Shown here piece by piece: positions 46,301-51,699 of a stretch of 64,000 nucleotides of DNA. The translations under genes were made by a program, and so were the position numbers. The notes under the pieces are model-generated. The model searched no databases, was not told the DNA's origin, and worked only from the letters and a program-made list of their open reading frames with translations. Positions within the stretch are counted from its first letter, which is position 1, and every line of letters begins with the position of its first letter. Location of the stretch: positions 4,860,675-4,924,674 of the forward strand of contig NW_020312894.1 in NCBI RefSeq assembly GCF_003265705.1, written 5' to 3'. The stretch comes from Callorhinus ursinus (taxonomy: Eukaryota > Chordata > Mammalia > Carnivora > Otariidae).

Positions 46301-47544
46301 AAGAGGTTCAGAAACTTACTCCGGCTCACCGGGCCAATAAGCGGCGGCGCGAGAACTGAACACGGGCCGCGTGACTCCAGAGCATCTGCTCTCACCGCTG
46401 TTGCTTGTCCTCTTGGCTTTGCGTGGCATTTATTTCACTGACGTAAAATTTACATACTACAAACTCACCTGTTTCAAGCCTATGATTCGGTGATTTTTAG
46501 CTAATTCACAGAGTTGTGCCCCCACAGCGTTTCGGAACACTCCCACCCACCTCTCAGCCACCTGTGGCCGCCTGGCGTTTGCCGCCCGTGCCCGGCCCAG
46601 CGTTCCTGCCCCTTCCCTTCCAACAGCTTGTCTACCCCGGGCATTTCCCATCAGTGGAGCCAGAGAACACGGGGTCTTGTGTGTCCAGCTTCTTCCACGT
46701 AGCAGGTTTCTGGGGTTCGCCCATGTTGTCCCCTGTGTCTGTTCACTCTCTCCTATCCCTAACTTTCAAAATATGGAAAAGGCAGGAGAACAGAGCAACG
46801 AGCCCCACATGTCGTCCACCACCCACCTTTCTAATCAGGACAAGAAAGCTGTGTTGGTCTATGGTCCCCCCACCCCCTGCTCCCCACTTTTCTTTCTCAA
46901 GTCACCCCTAGACCTCATGCTGTTTCACTCATAAGGACATCAACATGCCTCTCTAAAAAGTAAGGGCTCCTCTTTTAAAAGTATAACTCTAACCACTACG
47001 CCAATATCTTGCCTAAGAACCTAAAATATTAACACTAACTTCTTGATCGCATCAACGTTCATGTCAGTGTGTAAATAACCCCTTAGGGACTCATCAGTGT
47101 TCCTTCAGGGTTGTTTCAATCAGCTCCCCAGGAGTGGGGGGCAGGATTATTAACCCCTGCTCTCCTGCCTCCCACCGAAGCTGACAACAACTCTCAGCAC
47201 AGGGTCGTGTTTGCTGCCCTCCATTTGCTAAGCTTTGTTCTGCTCCAACTCCCAATGACTGGCTTGTCTGGGCAGCTGGTGTTGATAGGGGTGACGTGTT
47301 AGGTGCTCCGCTCGCTGAGGAAGTCAGCCACAGGCTGCGTCTCGTCCCCCAGCCCTGTCATCCCAGTCCTGAGAGCCTGCCTGGAGGGGCGGGTGGCAAG
47401 GGCAGGGGCGGGGCAGGCAGCCGGGTCCTCACCTGAGGTCGTCGAGTTCCAGTTGCTGACCGCCGGGGTGGTCTCGTTGCCCTTGAGGGCCTTGGCGAGC
47501 GGCAAGCTAACACCCGCCAGCAGGAGCGGACAGAAGGGCTCCAT
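7226..47544 (-). CDS. PTPRE: PTPRE, receptor-type tyrosine-protein phosphatase epsilon (whole coding span, 19 coding exons)
   Basis: The gene encodes a receptor protein tyrosine phosphatase that removes phosphate from tyrosines of signalling proteins at the plasma membrane. Known PTPRE partners include Src-family kinases, Kv channels and Grb2. Joining the 19 exons listed separately gives 701 codons plus TGA with no frame break. Approximate residues: signal peptide 1-20, ectodomain to 46, transmembrane 47-70, D1 about 140-390, D2 about 430-690. D1 carries KNRY (exon at 33654), WPD at 302-304 and catalytic Cys336 in [11 protein letters not shown]2 carries WPE and Cys631 in [15 protein letters not shown] rather than PTPRA is supported by the short ectodomain (PTPRA's is much longer), the MPNGILEE juxtamembrane stretch and the C-terminal FSDYANFK. 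All splice sites are GT/AG and every codon split by an intron resolves correctly. Identification rests on recalled family sequences, not a search. Confidence 0.97.
7433..7677 (-). mobile_element. Can-SINE (tRNA-Lys SINEC), minus strand, with target-site duplication
   Basis: The body runs 7441-7669 and is the reverse complement of a Can-SINE: tRNA-derived head (GGGGCACCTGGGTGGCTCAG on the minus strand), CT-rich middle and A-rich tail. It is flanked by TAAAGCTG at 7433-7440 and 7670-7677. It lies in the last PTPRE intron in the same orientation as the gene, with its tail about 130 nt upstream of the final acceptor. Confidence 0.93.
9045..9180 (+). repeat. MIR-like fragment
   Basis: CCCCATTTTCCACAGATAAG followed by GGTCGCAGAGCCACGATGGG resembles the MIR core (CCCATTTTACAGATGAGG ... 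GGTCACACAGC). It is old and diverged. Confidence 0.6.
9663..9760 (+). repeat. MER5-like DNA transposon relic
   Basis: AGTGGCTCTCAAACCTGTCT, GGGATCACAGGGAGGGCTTT and GGGTCCCACCCCCAGGAAGC match the order of MER5A-type (hAT-Charlie) non-autonomous elements. Confidence 0.65.
10468..10603 (-). CDS. PTPRE: PTPRE coding exon 18: D2 P-loop (residues 632-677)
   Basis: This 136-nt exon begins [20 protein letters not shown] and ends [11 protein letters not shown]. It matches the length and phase of the D1 exon at 19320-19455. The acceptor is CCCCAG and the donor CTG before GTAAGA. Confidence 0.96.
10604..12423 (-). other. PTPRE intron 17
   Basis: Apart from the MER5A relic, this 1.8-kb intron is GC-rich unique-looking sequence. 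Open frames at 11.4-12.3 kb on both strands overlap each other and lack any recognisable domain, so I treat them as chance. Confidence 0.6.
10879..11040 (-). repeat. MER5A-like DNA transposon relic
   Basis: CCAGTGGTTCTCAGGGTGTG followed by GGTCCCCGGGACCAGCAGCA is the reverse-complement end of a MER5A element (terminal CAGTGGTTCTCA). Confidence 0.75.
12424..12590 (-). CDS. PTPRE: PTPRE coding exon 17: D2 WPE loop and His-Cys (residues 577-632)
   Basis: This 167-nt exon contains [14 protein letters not shown] and ends [21 protein letters not shown] replaces the WPD acid loop, a known reason for low D2 activity. Cys631 is retained. The Ser codon after it is split AG|T, as in D1. The acceptor is CCTGCAG and the donor TGCAG before GTGAGC. 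Confidence 0.96.
12591..13323 (-). other. PTPRE intron 16
   Basis: This is a 733-nt GC-rich intron. A long minus-strand open frame runs from here into the exon at 12424, but it crosses the acceptor and is not coding in its intronic part. Nothing else was recognised. Confidence 0.6.
13324..13449 (-). CDS. PTPRE: PTPRE coding exon 16: D2 (residues 535-576)
   Basis: This 126-nt, phase-0 exon begins [20 protein letters not shown] and ends [12 protein letters not shown]. The acceptor is CCCCCAAG with a weak pyrimidine tract, and the donor is CAG before GTATTG. Confidence 0.95.
13800..14800 (+). repeat. LINE-1 3'-region relic (first of two adjacent L1 copies)
   Basis: The sequence contains L1-like phrases: AGAAGAAAATGTCTTTTC near 13879, GAGAGTGAAAAGACATGCCA near 14017, GTATCAAGAATATGTAAAGA near 14087, and AAATGGATGCAGGATATATA near 14574. 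It ends near TTCCAGAAGAATACATACTG. It is diverged and non-coding. Confidence 0.75.
14806..15750 (+). repeat. LINE-1 3' end (L1M type), interrupted by a Can-SINE
   Basis: The sequence starts CACTAAGATGGCT before the SINE and resumes GTGTCGGTGGAGAAACTGGA after it. It passes through CCATACAATGGAATATTAGT near 15340 and CAGAAAGTAGATTAGTGATT near 15498. It ends with CTTGTACCCTTTAAAAATAT and ATGTGAATTACATCTCAATA, the usual L1M 3' end. Confidence 0.85.
14835..15053 (+). mobile_element. Can-SINE inserted in the L1, with 15-bp target-site duplication
   Basis: The body at 14850-15038 begins GGGCACGTGGGTGGCTCAGT, continues GCCTTCGGCTCAGGTCATGA, and has a TC repeat and an A-rich AATAAA-containing tail. 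It is flanked by perfect AAAAAGACCAGTAGT copies at 14835-14849 and 15039-15053. The perfect duplication and intact head suggest a younger insertion than its L1 host. It is antisense to PTPRE. Confidence 0.96.
15751..16324 (-). other. Distal part of PTPRE intron 15
   Basis: Non-coding intron between the L1 end and the exon at 16325. A pyrimidine-rich stretch at 16160-16190 is the only feature noticed. Confidence 0.5.
16325..16459 (-). CDS. PTPRE: PTPRE coding exon 15: D2 (residues 490-534)
   Basis: This 135-nt, phase-0 exon begins [20 protein letters not shown] and continues [20 protein letters not shown]. It corresponds to D1 exons 7 and 8 joined (37 + 98 = 135 nt). The acceptor is TTTGAAG and the donor CAG before GTCAGC. 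Confidence 0.96.
16460..17308 (-). other. PTPRE intron 14
   Basis: This 849-nt intron contains a MIR-like piece at about 16784-16885 (AAATGGGTTCAAATCCAGTT ... GACCTTTGGCACAGTTTTCT). No coding signal was seen. Confidence 0.6.
16784..16885 (+). repeat. MIR-like fragment
   Basis: GGGTTCAAATCCAGTTCCTC followed by AAGTGACCTTTGGCACAGTT and TTCTCAACTGCAAAGTGG matches the central MIR core in order. Confidence 0.7.
17309..17385 (-). CDS. PTPRE: PTPRE coding exon 14: D2 (residues 464-489)
   Basis: This 77-nt exon encodes [15 protein letters not shown] followed by [10 protein letters not shown], the D2 counterpart of exon 6 with identical length and phase. The acceptor is TTTGCAG and the donor GAT before GTAAGT. 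Confidence 0.96.
17386..18391 (-). other. PTPRE intron 13
   Basis: A 1.0-kb intron, GC-rich towards 17.7-18.3 kb. Overlapping open frames on both strands show no domain and are taken as chance. Confidence 0.55.
18392..18485 (-). CDS. PTPRE: PTPRE coding exon 13: start of D2 (residues 433-464)
   Basis: This 94-nt exon begins [20 protein letters not shown] and continues [11 protein letters not shown]. At the position of the D1 KNRY loop, D2 has KARV, so the substrate-binding Tyr is replaced by Val, as is known for RPTP-alpha and epsilon D2. The acceptor is CTGCAG and the donor CCGT before GTAAGG. Confidence 0.95.
18486..18819 (-). other. PTPRE intron 12
   Basis: A 334-nt intron with nothing recognisable apart from splice signals. 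Confidence 0.6.
18820..18969 (-). CDS. PTPRE: PTPRE coding exon 12: end of D1 and D1-D2 linker (residues 383-432)
   Basis: This 150-nt, phase-0 exon begins [20 protein letters not shown] and ends [11 protein letters not shown]. It covers the last D1 helix and the linker into D2. The acceptor is CCCGCAG and the donor CGG before GTAAGT. Confidence 0.96.
18970..19319 (-). other. PTPRE intron 11
   Basis: A 350-nt intron. A short stretch near 19160-19210 (TACTGAGCACACGT ... GCCAGGCACTTTATACACG) is MIR-like. Confidence 0.5.
19320..19455 (-). CDS. PTPRE: PTPRE coding exon 11: D1 P-loop to Q-loop (residues 337-382)
   Basis: This 136-nt exon completes the D1 signature (SAGVGRTG), continues [16 protein letters not shown] and ends RPQMVQTD, the Q-loop. 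Residue 350 is Asp (AMMDMM), where my recollection of human is AMMAMM; Asp is the PTPRA-like residue. The acceptor is CTCGAAG and the donor GAT before GTGAGT. Confidence 0.96.
20080..20210 (+). repeat. L2-like 3' tail
   Basis: GTTCCCCAGCATCCAGGACA, then AGCGCTCAGCCAACGTTCGC and TGAACGAGT, follow the L2 end pattern (GGTGCTCAATAAATGTTTGTTGAATGAA). Confidence 0.5.
21346..21364 (+). repeat. Homopolymer of 19 G
   Basis: An uninterrupted run of 19 G lies inside PTPRE intron 10. It is a poly-C tract in the transcript. Length is likely variable and prone to sequencing error. Confidence 0.9.
23305..23468 (-). CDS. PTPRE: PTPRE coding exon 10: D1 WPD loop and catalytic His-Cys (residues 283-337)
   Basis: This 164-nt exon begins [17 protein letters not shown] and continues [12 protein letters not shown]. 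The general acid is Asp304 in WPD. It ends VVHC, with catalytic Cys336. The following Ser codon is split AG|C across the intron. The acceptor is a tandem CAGCAG (minus strand of 23466-23471); the proximal AG keeps Gln283 and the distal one would drop it. The donor is TGTAG before GTATGT. Confidence 0.96.
23469..24642 (-). other. PTPRE intron 9
   Basis: A 1.17-kb intron with no recognised repeat or coding sequence. An AT-richer part lies at 24070-24290. Confidence 0.55.
24643..24762 (-). CDS. PTPRE: PTPRE coding exon 9: D1 (residues 243-282)
   Basis: This 120-nt, phase-0 exon begins [20 protein letters not shown] and ends [11 protein letters not shown]. It contains the QYWP motif. The last residue is Ser where human, as I recall it, has Pro. 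The acceptor is CATGTAG and the donor TCC before GTAAGC. Confidence 0.96.
24763..26982 (-). other. PTPRE intron 8
   Basis: A 2.2-kb GC-rich intron. It has a short CCTGCCCTG tandem near 26240-26265 and a T-rich stretch at 26840-26872. Nothing else was recognised. Confidence 0.55.
26983..27080 (-). CDS. PTPRE: PTPRE coding exon 8: D1 (residues 210-242)
   Basis: This 98-nt exon encodes [17 protein letters not shown] followed by [16 protein letters not shown], the conserved DFWRM-W and IVMLT core of PTP domains. The acceptor is CCTACAG and the donor GAGAG before GTAAGC. Confidence 0.96.
27081..28831 (-). other. PTPRE intron 7
   Basis: A 1.75-kb intron with short GA repeats at 27438-27452 and 27806-27826. 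No coding sequence was recognised. Confidence 0.55.
27806..27826 (+). repeat. (GA)n simple repeat
   Basis: A pure GA tract of about ten units. A shorter one lies at 27438-27452. Confidence 0.85.
28832..28868 (-). CDS. PTPRE: PTPRE coding exon 7: 37-nt small exon of D1 (residues 198-210)
   Basis: The exon encodes [12 protein letters not shown] plus one base. The acceptor is TATTCTAG and the donor CAAG before GTAAGC. At 37 nt it is the smallest constitutive exon; skipping it would shift the frame. Confidence 0.95.
28869..29527 (-). other. PTPRE intron 6
   Basis: A 659-nt AT-rich intron with a short imperfect CA stretch near 29070-29105. Nothing else was recognised. Confidence 0.55.
29528..29604 (-). 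CDS. PTPRE: PTPRE coding exon 6: D1 (residues 172-197)
   Basis: This 77-nt exon encodes [12 protein letters not shown] and [13 protein letters not shown], with the conserved PTP motif DYINAS. The acceptor is AAACAG and the donor GAT before GTAAGT. It has the same length and phase as the D2 exon at 17309-17385. Confidence 0.96.
30256..30346 (+). repeat. GT-rich microsatellite-like tract
   Basis: Imperfect GTGTGT runs with a GGGGGGGTGTGT centre end in ACACACACA, so a GT block is followed by an AC block. This could pair as a hairpin in RNA. Confidence 0.75.
32124..32316 (+). mobile_element. Can-SINE with 12-bp target-site duplication
   Basis: The body at 32136-32304 begins GTGGGGCATCTGGGCGGCTC and continues GCCTTCGGCTCAGGTCATGA, with a TC-rich middle and a tail containing AAATAAATAAAA. 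It is flanked by TGAAGCTAATTA at 32124-32135 and 32305-32316. It is antisense to PTPRE. Confidence 0.95.
33654..33744 (-). CDS. PTPRE: PTPRE coding exon 5: D1 with KNRY substrate loop (residues 142-172)
   Basis: This 91-nt exon encodes [19 protein letters not shown] followed by [15 protein letters not shown] is the phosphotyrosine-recognition loop of active PTP domains. The exon reads QANKEEN where human, as I recall it, has LANKEEN. The acceptor is CTAG before TCGTTG and the donor CCCA before GTAAGA. It is isolated by two introns longer than 4 kb and its frame does not open with Met, so a simple ORF scan misses it. Confidence 0.95.
33980..34065 (+). repeat. L2-like 3' tail
   Basis: CATGAAGGCAGGGACCGGCC, then GTCACCCAGCCCCCGGGAGC and GAGCAGGCACTCTACAAATA, follow the L2 3' consensus order. 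Confidence 0.6.
34620..34830 (+). repeat. MIR element
   Basis: CATCTTCGATGTGCCAGGCC, then TCTGTTTTACAGATGAGGAA, then GTCCAGAGTCACCTGGCTTG follow the MIR order closely. Confidence 0.8.
36600..36735 (+). repeat. MIR fragment
   Basis: TTATTTTATAAGCGAGTAAA followed by CTGAGGCAGGCAGAGGTTAA and GCGATGGCCCAAG matches the MIR core. Confidence 0.75.
38358..38405 (+). repeat. CT-rich simple repeat
   Basis: CTCTCTCT runs interrupted by CCCTCTGT and CCGTCTCTGT. On the PTPRE transcript this is a GA-rich purine tract, 712 nt downstream of the donor at 39117. Confidence 0.85.
39117..39253 (-). CDS. PTPRE: PTPRE coding exon 4: juxtamembrane to start of D1 (residues 96-141)
   Basis: This 137-nt exon begins [19 protein letters not shown] and ends [11 protein letters not shown]. 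It contains the segment before the D1 fold and the helix-turn-helix wedge region that opens RPTP D1 domains. The acceptor is CCCCACAG and the donor AAT before GTGAGT, in phase 0. Confidence 0.96.
39254..40889 (-). other. PTPRE intron 3
   Basis: A 1.6-kb intron with no recognised repeat or further exon. Confidence 0.55.
40890..40963 (-). CDS. PTPRE: PTPRE coding exon 3: juxtamembrane region (residues 71-96)
   Basis: This 74-nt exon encodes [19 protein letters not shown] and then ILEEQ. It is the first exon shared by receptor and cytosolic isoforms. The basic cluster RKQRK directly after the membrane segment fits a stop-transfer signal. The acceptor is CTCCAAG, with a good branch-point candidate CTAAC (minus strand of 40981-40985). 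The donor is CAAG before GTACCC. Confidence 0.95.
41041..41075 (-). CDS. PTPRE: PTPRE alternative first coding exon of the cytosolic isoform
   Basis: On the minus strand, an ATG at 41075-41073 opens [11 protein letters not shown] plus two bases (TG) before a GTGGGT donor. Spliced to the exon at 40963, which starts with G, this completes Trp and continues as FRKQRKAV. Human cytosolic PTPRE begins, as I recall it, MSNRSSFSRLTW followed by FRKQ, so both the peptide and the junction match. The 5' UTR and transcription start cannot be placed by eye; the UTR may extend back through 41076-41250 towards or into the transmembrane exon. The resulting protein lacks signal peptide and membrane anchor. 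Met in KKMPNG (residue 28 of this isoform) corresponds to the internal start reported for the shorter p67 form in mouse; its use here is inference. Confidence 0.88.
41076..41252 (-). promoter_or_regulatory. Candidate promoter and 5' UTR of the cytosolic PTPRE isoform
   Basis: This GC-rich stretch lies directly upstream of the cytosolic start codon and downstream of the transmembrane exon. No TATA box is visible. AAGAGGAAA on the minus strand (41197-41205) resembles an ETS/PU.1 site, which would fit the blood-cell expression known for cytosolic PTPRE. A second promoter for this isoform is established in mouse, but its exact place here is inferred. Confidence 0.35.
41253..41352 (-). CDS. PTPRE: PTPRE coding exon 2: transmembrane segment (residues 38-71)
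   Basis: This 100-nt exon (acceptor CCCGCAG, donor TTTTTCAG before GTAGGA) encodes a proline-rich stalk, then an uninterrupted run of Leu, Val, Ala and Phe from about residue 47 to 70. It ends AAYFFR at the cytoplasmic face. It is the only membrane-spanning segment in the protein. The cytosolic isoform skips it by starting downstream at 41075. Confidence 0.95.
43750..44290 (-). repeat. Old LINE-1 3'-region relic, antisense
   Basis: GCACATTTAGGTTGTTTCCA near 43770, TTTTTGTCAATCTGATAATA near 44020 and TTAATTTGCAATTCCCTCAC near 44052 follow the reverse complement of the L1M 3' end in order. Confidence 0.8.
45308..45775 (+). repeat. Interspersed mammalian repeat, family not assigned
   Basis: The segment runs from GTGATGCTTAATTTTTTGTG through GGGCGGGCCTCATCCAATCA and CAGTTGAAGGCC to CTGTGTCTCTGGAGAACACT AACCAATT. 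I recognise these phrases as a common old mammalian repeat, but I cannot name the family with confidence. Confidence 0.7.
46230..46370 (+). repeat. MIR fragment
   Basis: CACAGATGGGGACACTGAGG followed by CACAAAGAGGTTCAGAAACT and CCGGCTCACCGGGCCAATAA matches the MIR core and its downstream part. Confidence 0.8.
46435..46750 (-). repeat. Old LINE-1 relic, antisense
   Basis: CGTAAAATTTACATACTACA near 46442, GTCTTGTGTGTCCAGCTTCT near 46673 and GTTCGCCCATGTTGTCCCCT near 46714 follow the reverse complement of an L1M region. Confidence 0.7.
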
Positions 47545-47551
47545 GGCGAAC
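47433..47551 (-). CDS. PTPRE: PTPRE coding exon 1: start codon, signal peptide, ectodomain (residues 1-38)
   Basis: The acceptor CTTGCAG lies just above 47551 and leaves 7 nt of 5' UTR (GTTCGCC) before the ATG at 47544-47542. CGCCATGG is a strong Kozak context. The peptide begins [20 protein letters not shown], a hydrophobic signal sequence, and has two N-glycosylation sequons, NET at 23-25 and NST at 33-35. The exon ends TCAG before GTGAGG, in phase 1. Because the exon opens with an acceptor, at least one upstream non-coding exon must exist; I did not find it in this window. Confidence 0.94.
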
Positions 47552-47822
47552 CTGCAAGACGCGGGGACAGGCTCAGAGGGCTCCCCGCCATGCGCCTCGG
47601 GCGGCCGGGCCCTCCACTAAGAAGGGCCGCTCCCAGAGGACAGGGCGGACTGGGGACCGGATGGCGGAGGGCATGCTTTGGAGCGCTGCTTCATCAGTCT
47701 GGGTCAGGGAGGCGGCTCTGCGGACCACCGCCGGCGCATTATATTCCTGCACTTGGGAAGTAATCTCACCCTGGGAACTCCAAGAGCTATTCCCAGGTTA
47801 TGAAAGCTCTTGCTGTTCAGGT

Positions 47823-48046
47823 TAATTTCCTGTCTTTTTTTTTTTTAGAGTTTACTTATCCACTTATTTATATTCAGAGAGAGAGACAGAGCACAAGCAG
47901 GGGGAGCAGCAGAAGGAGAGAGAGAAGCAGGCTCTCCGCAGAGCAGGGAGCCCGATGTGGGGCTAAATCCCAGCACCCTGGGGTCATGACCTGAGCCGAA
48001 GGCAGACACTCCACCGACTGAGCCACCCGGGCATCCCTAATTTCCT
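47823..48046 (-). mobile_element. Can-SINE, minus strand, with 9-bp target-site duplication
   Basis: The body at 47832-48037 is the reverse complement of a Can-SINE: T-rich start, GA-rich middle, then GGGGTCATGACCTGAGCCGA and ACTGAGCCACCCGGGCATCC. It is flanked by TAATTTCCT at 47823-47831 and 48038-48046. It has the same orientation as PTPRE and lies about 280 nt upstream of the first coding exon. Confidence 0.94.
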
Positions 48047-49339
48047 TTCTTGTTTGTTTGTCTGGTTTTGTAGGGAGAGAGGAGGTGAACAAGGATGTGG
48101 GGGTGTCCGGGGAGGGTAAAGTCTGAAAATACCAGGAGATCAAAGATTCTGAGAGGCAGCTTCCTGAGAGGCCCCTTACCCACAGCTTCCAGACTGCCAC
48201 ACAGTCATGATTTGTTCAACATTTTGGGTACATTCTATGGTGTCTGCTGTGACATGGGTGTAGCATTTCTATTTTGCATCATGACAGCCCAGAGAAGAGC
48301 ACCCCCCTTGGGAAGAATTGCAGGCTCAGGAGTTAGGTTAACTGGCAGGTGGTCACAGGGCCGGGGGGGAGGCTGGGAAGTGGGGGGTCCGGCCCACCTG
48401 CACAGGGTCCACCTCTGCTGTCCCCCTGGCCACAACCACAACCCATACCACCGGCCCTTATTCTGAGTGCAGGCCTTTCCCATACTCTGGAGCCTGAGGG
48501 ACCCTTCAAAGGCCAGCCCGTCCCCCCCAGGCCTGAGACGTTAACAGTGAGAATGGGATGGGCAGACCAGCCTGGTCAGTGATCCTCTGAGCCACGGACT
48601 TCGCCTGTTGCTCTCCTAAACGTCATGCATGGCTGCAGGGGGATGGCCTTGCCTCCTGTCTCAGCCCGCAGGTGAGGCAGAGGGAAGCTCCCTCTTCCCC
48701 CAGGAGGGGCCGCCATCAGCTCCTTTCTGACGGAGTCACGTGGGCCCCCTGGGGACAGAGGTAAGTCTTTATTGGGTGGGTGGGTGAATGCAATGCGGTT
48801 CAACACAGGAAAAGGCTCTTTCACCCAGACTTGTAAGGCCTACCTCAGATCCCCACTTGGTGCACCATTTTGCCAAAATAACCTTAGATCCTCGGAAAAT
48901 GTGGCATTGAACTCTTGGTGGTGTAGAGGAGGACTGGCCGCCGGAGAAAGTGGGTGGCTATAGGAGCCGAGTGAGATCCGGCGGTGAGGATGCGTGTGGT
49001 TGAGGTGTGGGCTCCCTCCCTCCTGCATTCCCTGCTCCATGGTCAGCCTGGGTGCCTGTCCGCTCACAAAGCACTTTCCTGCAAAAAGCCTCGCTGAGCC
49101 ATCTGAATGGGCCGAGGCCCAGAAACACTGGTCCCTGGTAATTAGAGAAGACATCTGAATGAGTGCAAAAAATCCTCATGGTGTTTCAGCAATCACCACT
49201 GCTGAAATGGAACCATTCTGAGCCTGCAATTATCCCGGGACAACGATGACAGCCACAATCAATACTTTCACCCCTTTCCTCTTGTTTCTTTCCCAGATAT
49301 ATTTTAGACTTTTAAATGAGCACCCCCCCACACACACAC

Positions 49340-49530
49340 ACACACACTAGCTTGTGTCCCGGGAGCACCTACCATCGCTAGGCCCTTCGTATGGAAACTG
49401 CCCTCACAATAACCCTCCAGGACTGAGAAACTGAGGCCCCATGAGGATGAGGAACTGACCCAACGTCGGGTCAGATGAGACGGAGGAGTCACAATTCGAA
49501 CCCAGGACTGCCAGAGACAAAAGCCCTCAA
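49340..49530 (+). repeat. MIR element
   Basis: GAGAAACTGAGGCCCCATGA, then GGAACTGACCCAACGTCGGG and CACAATTCGAACCCAGGACT, follow the MIR order. A CA tract (49328-49348) precedes it. Confidence 0.8.
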
Positions 49531-50689
49531 GCCCTGATGGGCAGCTCTGCACAGCCTGCATTAAACAGAATCTGTTCTTGAACAAAGCTTTTACATAATT
49601 GAATAAGCTTCAAAGTAATTGATTAGAAAGTATCCACTAGTTTAATACAACTCAGAGATGCAGACTTCCTAGTTGAAGCATTTTTTCTTGTTATATGCAT
49701 TCATTCAAAGCCTTCCTCACCAAATGTTCAATCATCTAAGAGAAAGCGGACACTTCTGAGCCAAAGGCCATCTCATCACACATCAGACACCATGGGGTGG
49801 GTCGGCAGCGTCCCCTGGAGCGGCAGGTGATTTGCCCGCCATGACCAGAAGAGGGCACTAAACCTTGCAGAATTCAAACCCCGTGAGTCCTTTGATTGCC
49901 CCATTTATATTTCCAGGACCATGACAACTCTCCTGTCCCTGGCTACTCACCATCAAAGGATTTGTGCAAGCTACCAATAAGCACAGACATGAATCTGCAC
50001 AAAAATAATGCCTGAAACAGTAGCTAAATCCACAGTGAATTTTAAGGATTTGTATTGAATATACCAAATGTTAAGTACTGTGGGCATAAAACATGTTGGA
50101 TCCCAGAACCGAGATTATCAAAATAGTTTCCAACAAAGCAGCCTTTATTTATACTCCTATCGAAAGTCAGCCAGCTATCAGTTTGATTAGAATCGCCTTT
50201 TTGCTCCATCTGATGCCTTTTTAATACTCTTTGTTGGGCAAGCCAGGTCCTGGAGCTGGTCCGGTCCTGCCCTAATGCAGCTTCGTGGAGCTGAAAGGAC
50301 GTGCAGATAAACAGCGCCAGCCCCCCCACCCCTGCGACCCCACTGTTCTGGAGATGTGTGGTCACAGTGCCAAGCAAGGAGGGTGACAAAGCGATGATTC
50401 GCCCCACCCGGGACCGCATCCAGAAGGCCCTTGAATGTCGTGTTCAGGAGTTTAGTTTGGTGTTACAGTCTCTTTTTCCATCAACAACCTATCTTATTGG
50501 AACCACTTGAGGGCATGATGAAAAGATGCCAATTCCTGGGCCCAACAACAGATGCATGACATCCAAATACAGGGGGAGTGACGGGTCCTGTACAGACCGC
50601 AGCTGACGACCTTGGCTGTGAGCAACGAGCTGCCACTGAAGTTTCCAGAGGGAGTGCTAGAAGCCGGTCGGGAGCCACAAGAGACACAG

Positions 50690-50840
50690 CGTCCGCCTGT
50701 GCCGCCCCAGAGTGGTTGGGGGCATGGCCATCCATCCCCTGGGAGCTTGCTAGGGATGCTGCGTCTCAGGTACCACCGGACATCCCACATTTTCACAAGA
50801 ATGCTACGTGCTTCCCGTGCACATAAAATTTGACACACGC
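50690..50840 (-). repeat. MER5-like DNA transposon relic
   Basis: CCTGGGAGCTTGCTAGGGAT followed by GCTGCGTCTCAGGTACCACC resembles the internal part of MER5A-type elements. It is diverged. Confidence 0.45.
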
Positions 50841-51099
50841 TGGCCTCCGCAGCAGAGGATGTCTAGACTAAGCCAGGACAACGGGAAGGGCAAGGAGGGA
50901 GGGATTTGAAAGGGGTTTCAGAGGCACAATCCGTGTGAGTGGTATTCAGCTGGATGTGGCGAGGAGTGGGCCATCGAAGGTACTGGGGTTTCCATCTTGG
51001 GAGATGGAGTGGGACGGGGCATCATTCATTGCCTGACCTCGGGAGAATGGGGTCCCCAGTCTGGGGATAAAGATGATTTGGGCTTGGTATAAAACAATA

Positions 51100-51215
51100 C
51101 TATAAGCTCCCATTTATTGAACTCTTATGAAGTGTGATAAGCCGTCTGAGGCTCTGAGGTAAGCTACCTCCCCATCCCTCACGGCAATCCTATGAGAAAT
51201 GTCCTGCTATCCTCG
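51100..51215 (+). repeat. MIR-like fragment
   Basis: CATTTATTGAACTCTTATGA, then CCATCCCTCACGGCAATCCT and ATGAGAAATG, resemble the first half of MIR. Confidence 0.55.
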
Positions 51216-51699
51216 GAGACGGCCCGTTGCCGCTCAAGGTTCTGGAGCATTCTAGTGGAGAGTGCCGACAGGAATTGTGTTCAGGGCCTAGGGACTGGCT
51301 GGACAGCAGTGGGTGCTGAAGGTTCAGCATGTGGGTGAGTTCACTCTGGGGGTGTGCAGAGGGGCAGAGGTGAGGTGGTGGTGCCAAGCTGAAGGAGGCC
51401 GATCCTGAGCCAGTGCCTTTGAGGAGGGGCCGCCCTGCTGACCCCTCCTGTCCCAAGGGATGGAAAGGCGCGCTGGGCGTCCCTGAGCAGATTGCACCAG
51501 ACTGCCCCCTGCAGGTCAAATCCATCATGTGTGGTTGAAAGCCTGGTTCTTCTGCTCTCAATTACAGAACAGACTCAGCTCCTCCACAAAGGAGCAGAGA
51601 GAAAGATTCGCTCCAGCTTTGAAGAGAGCCGCCGGGATGGGCCATGTGTAATTTCTTATCCAAAACAGGACTCTTGAGTGCAAACGAGAGGCTGAAACA

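Larger units (their letters stand above)
41353..47432 (-). other. PTPRE intron 1 between signal-peptide and transmembrane exons
   Basis: The largest intron between coding exons (6.1 kb). It holds an antisense L1 relic (43750-44290), an unassigned interspersed repeat (45308-45775), a MIR piece (46230-46370) and another antisense L1 relic (46435-46750). No exon was recognised. Confidence 0.6.

Noticed and set aside
47552..47760. GC-rich stretch upstream of the first coding exon as the receptor promoter
   Set aside because: The exon begins with a clear acceptor (CTTGCAG), so it is an internal exon. CpG density is not clearly high and no initiation signal is visible.
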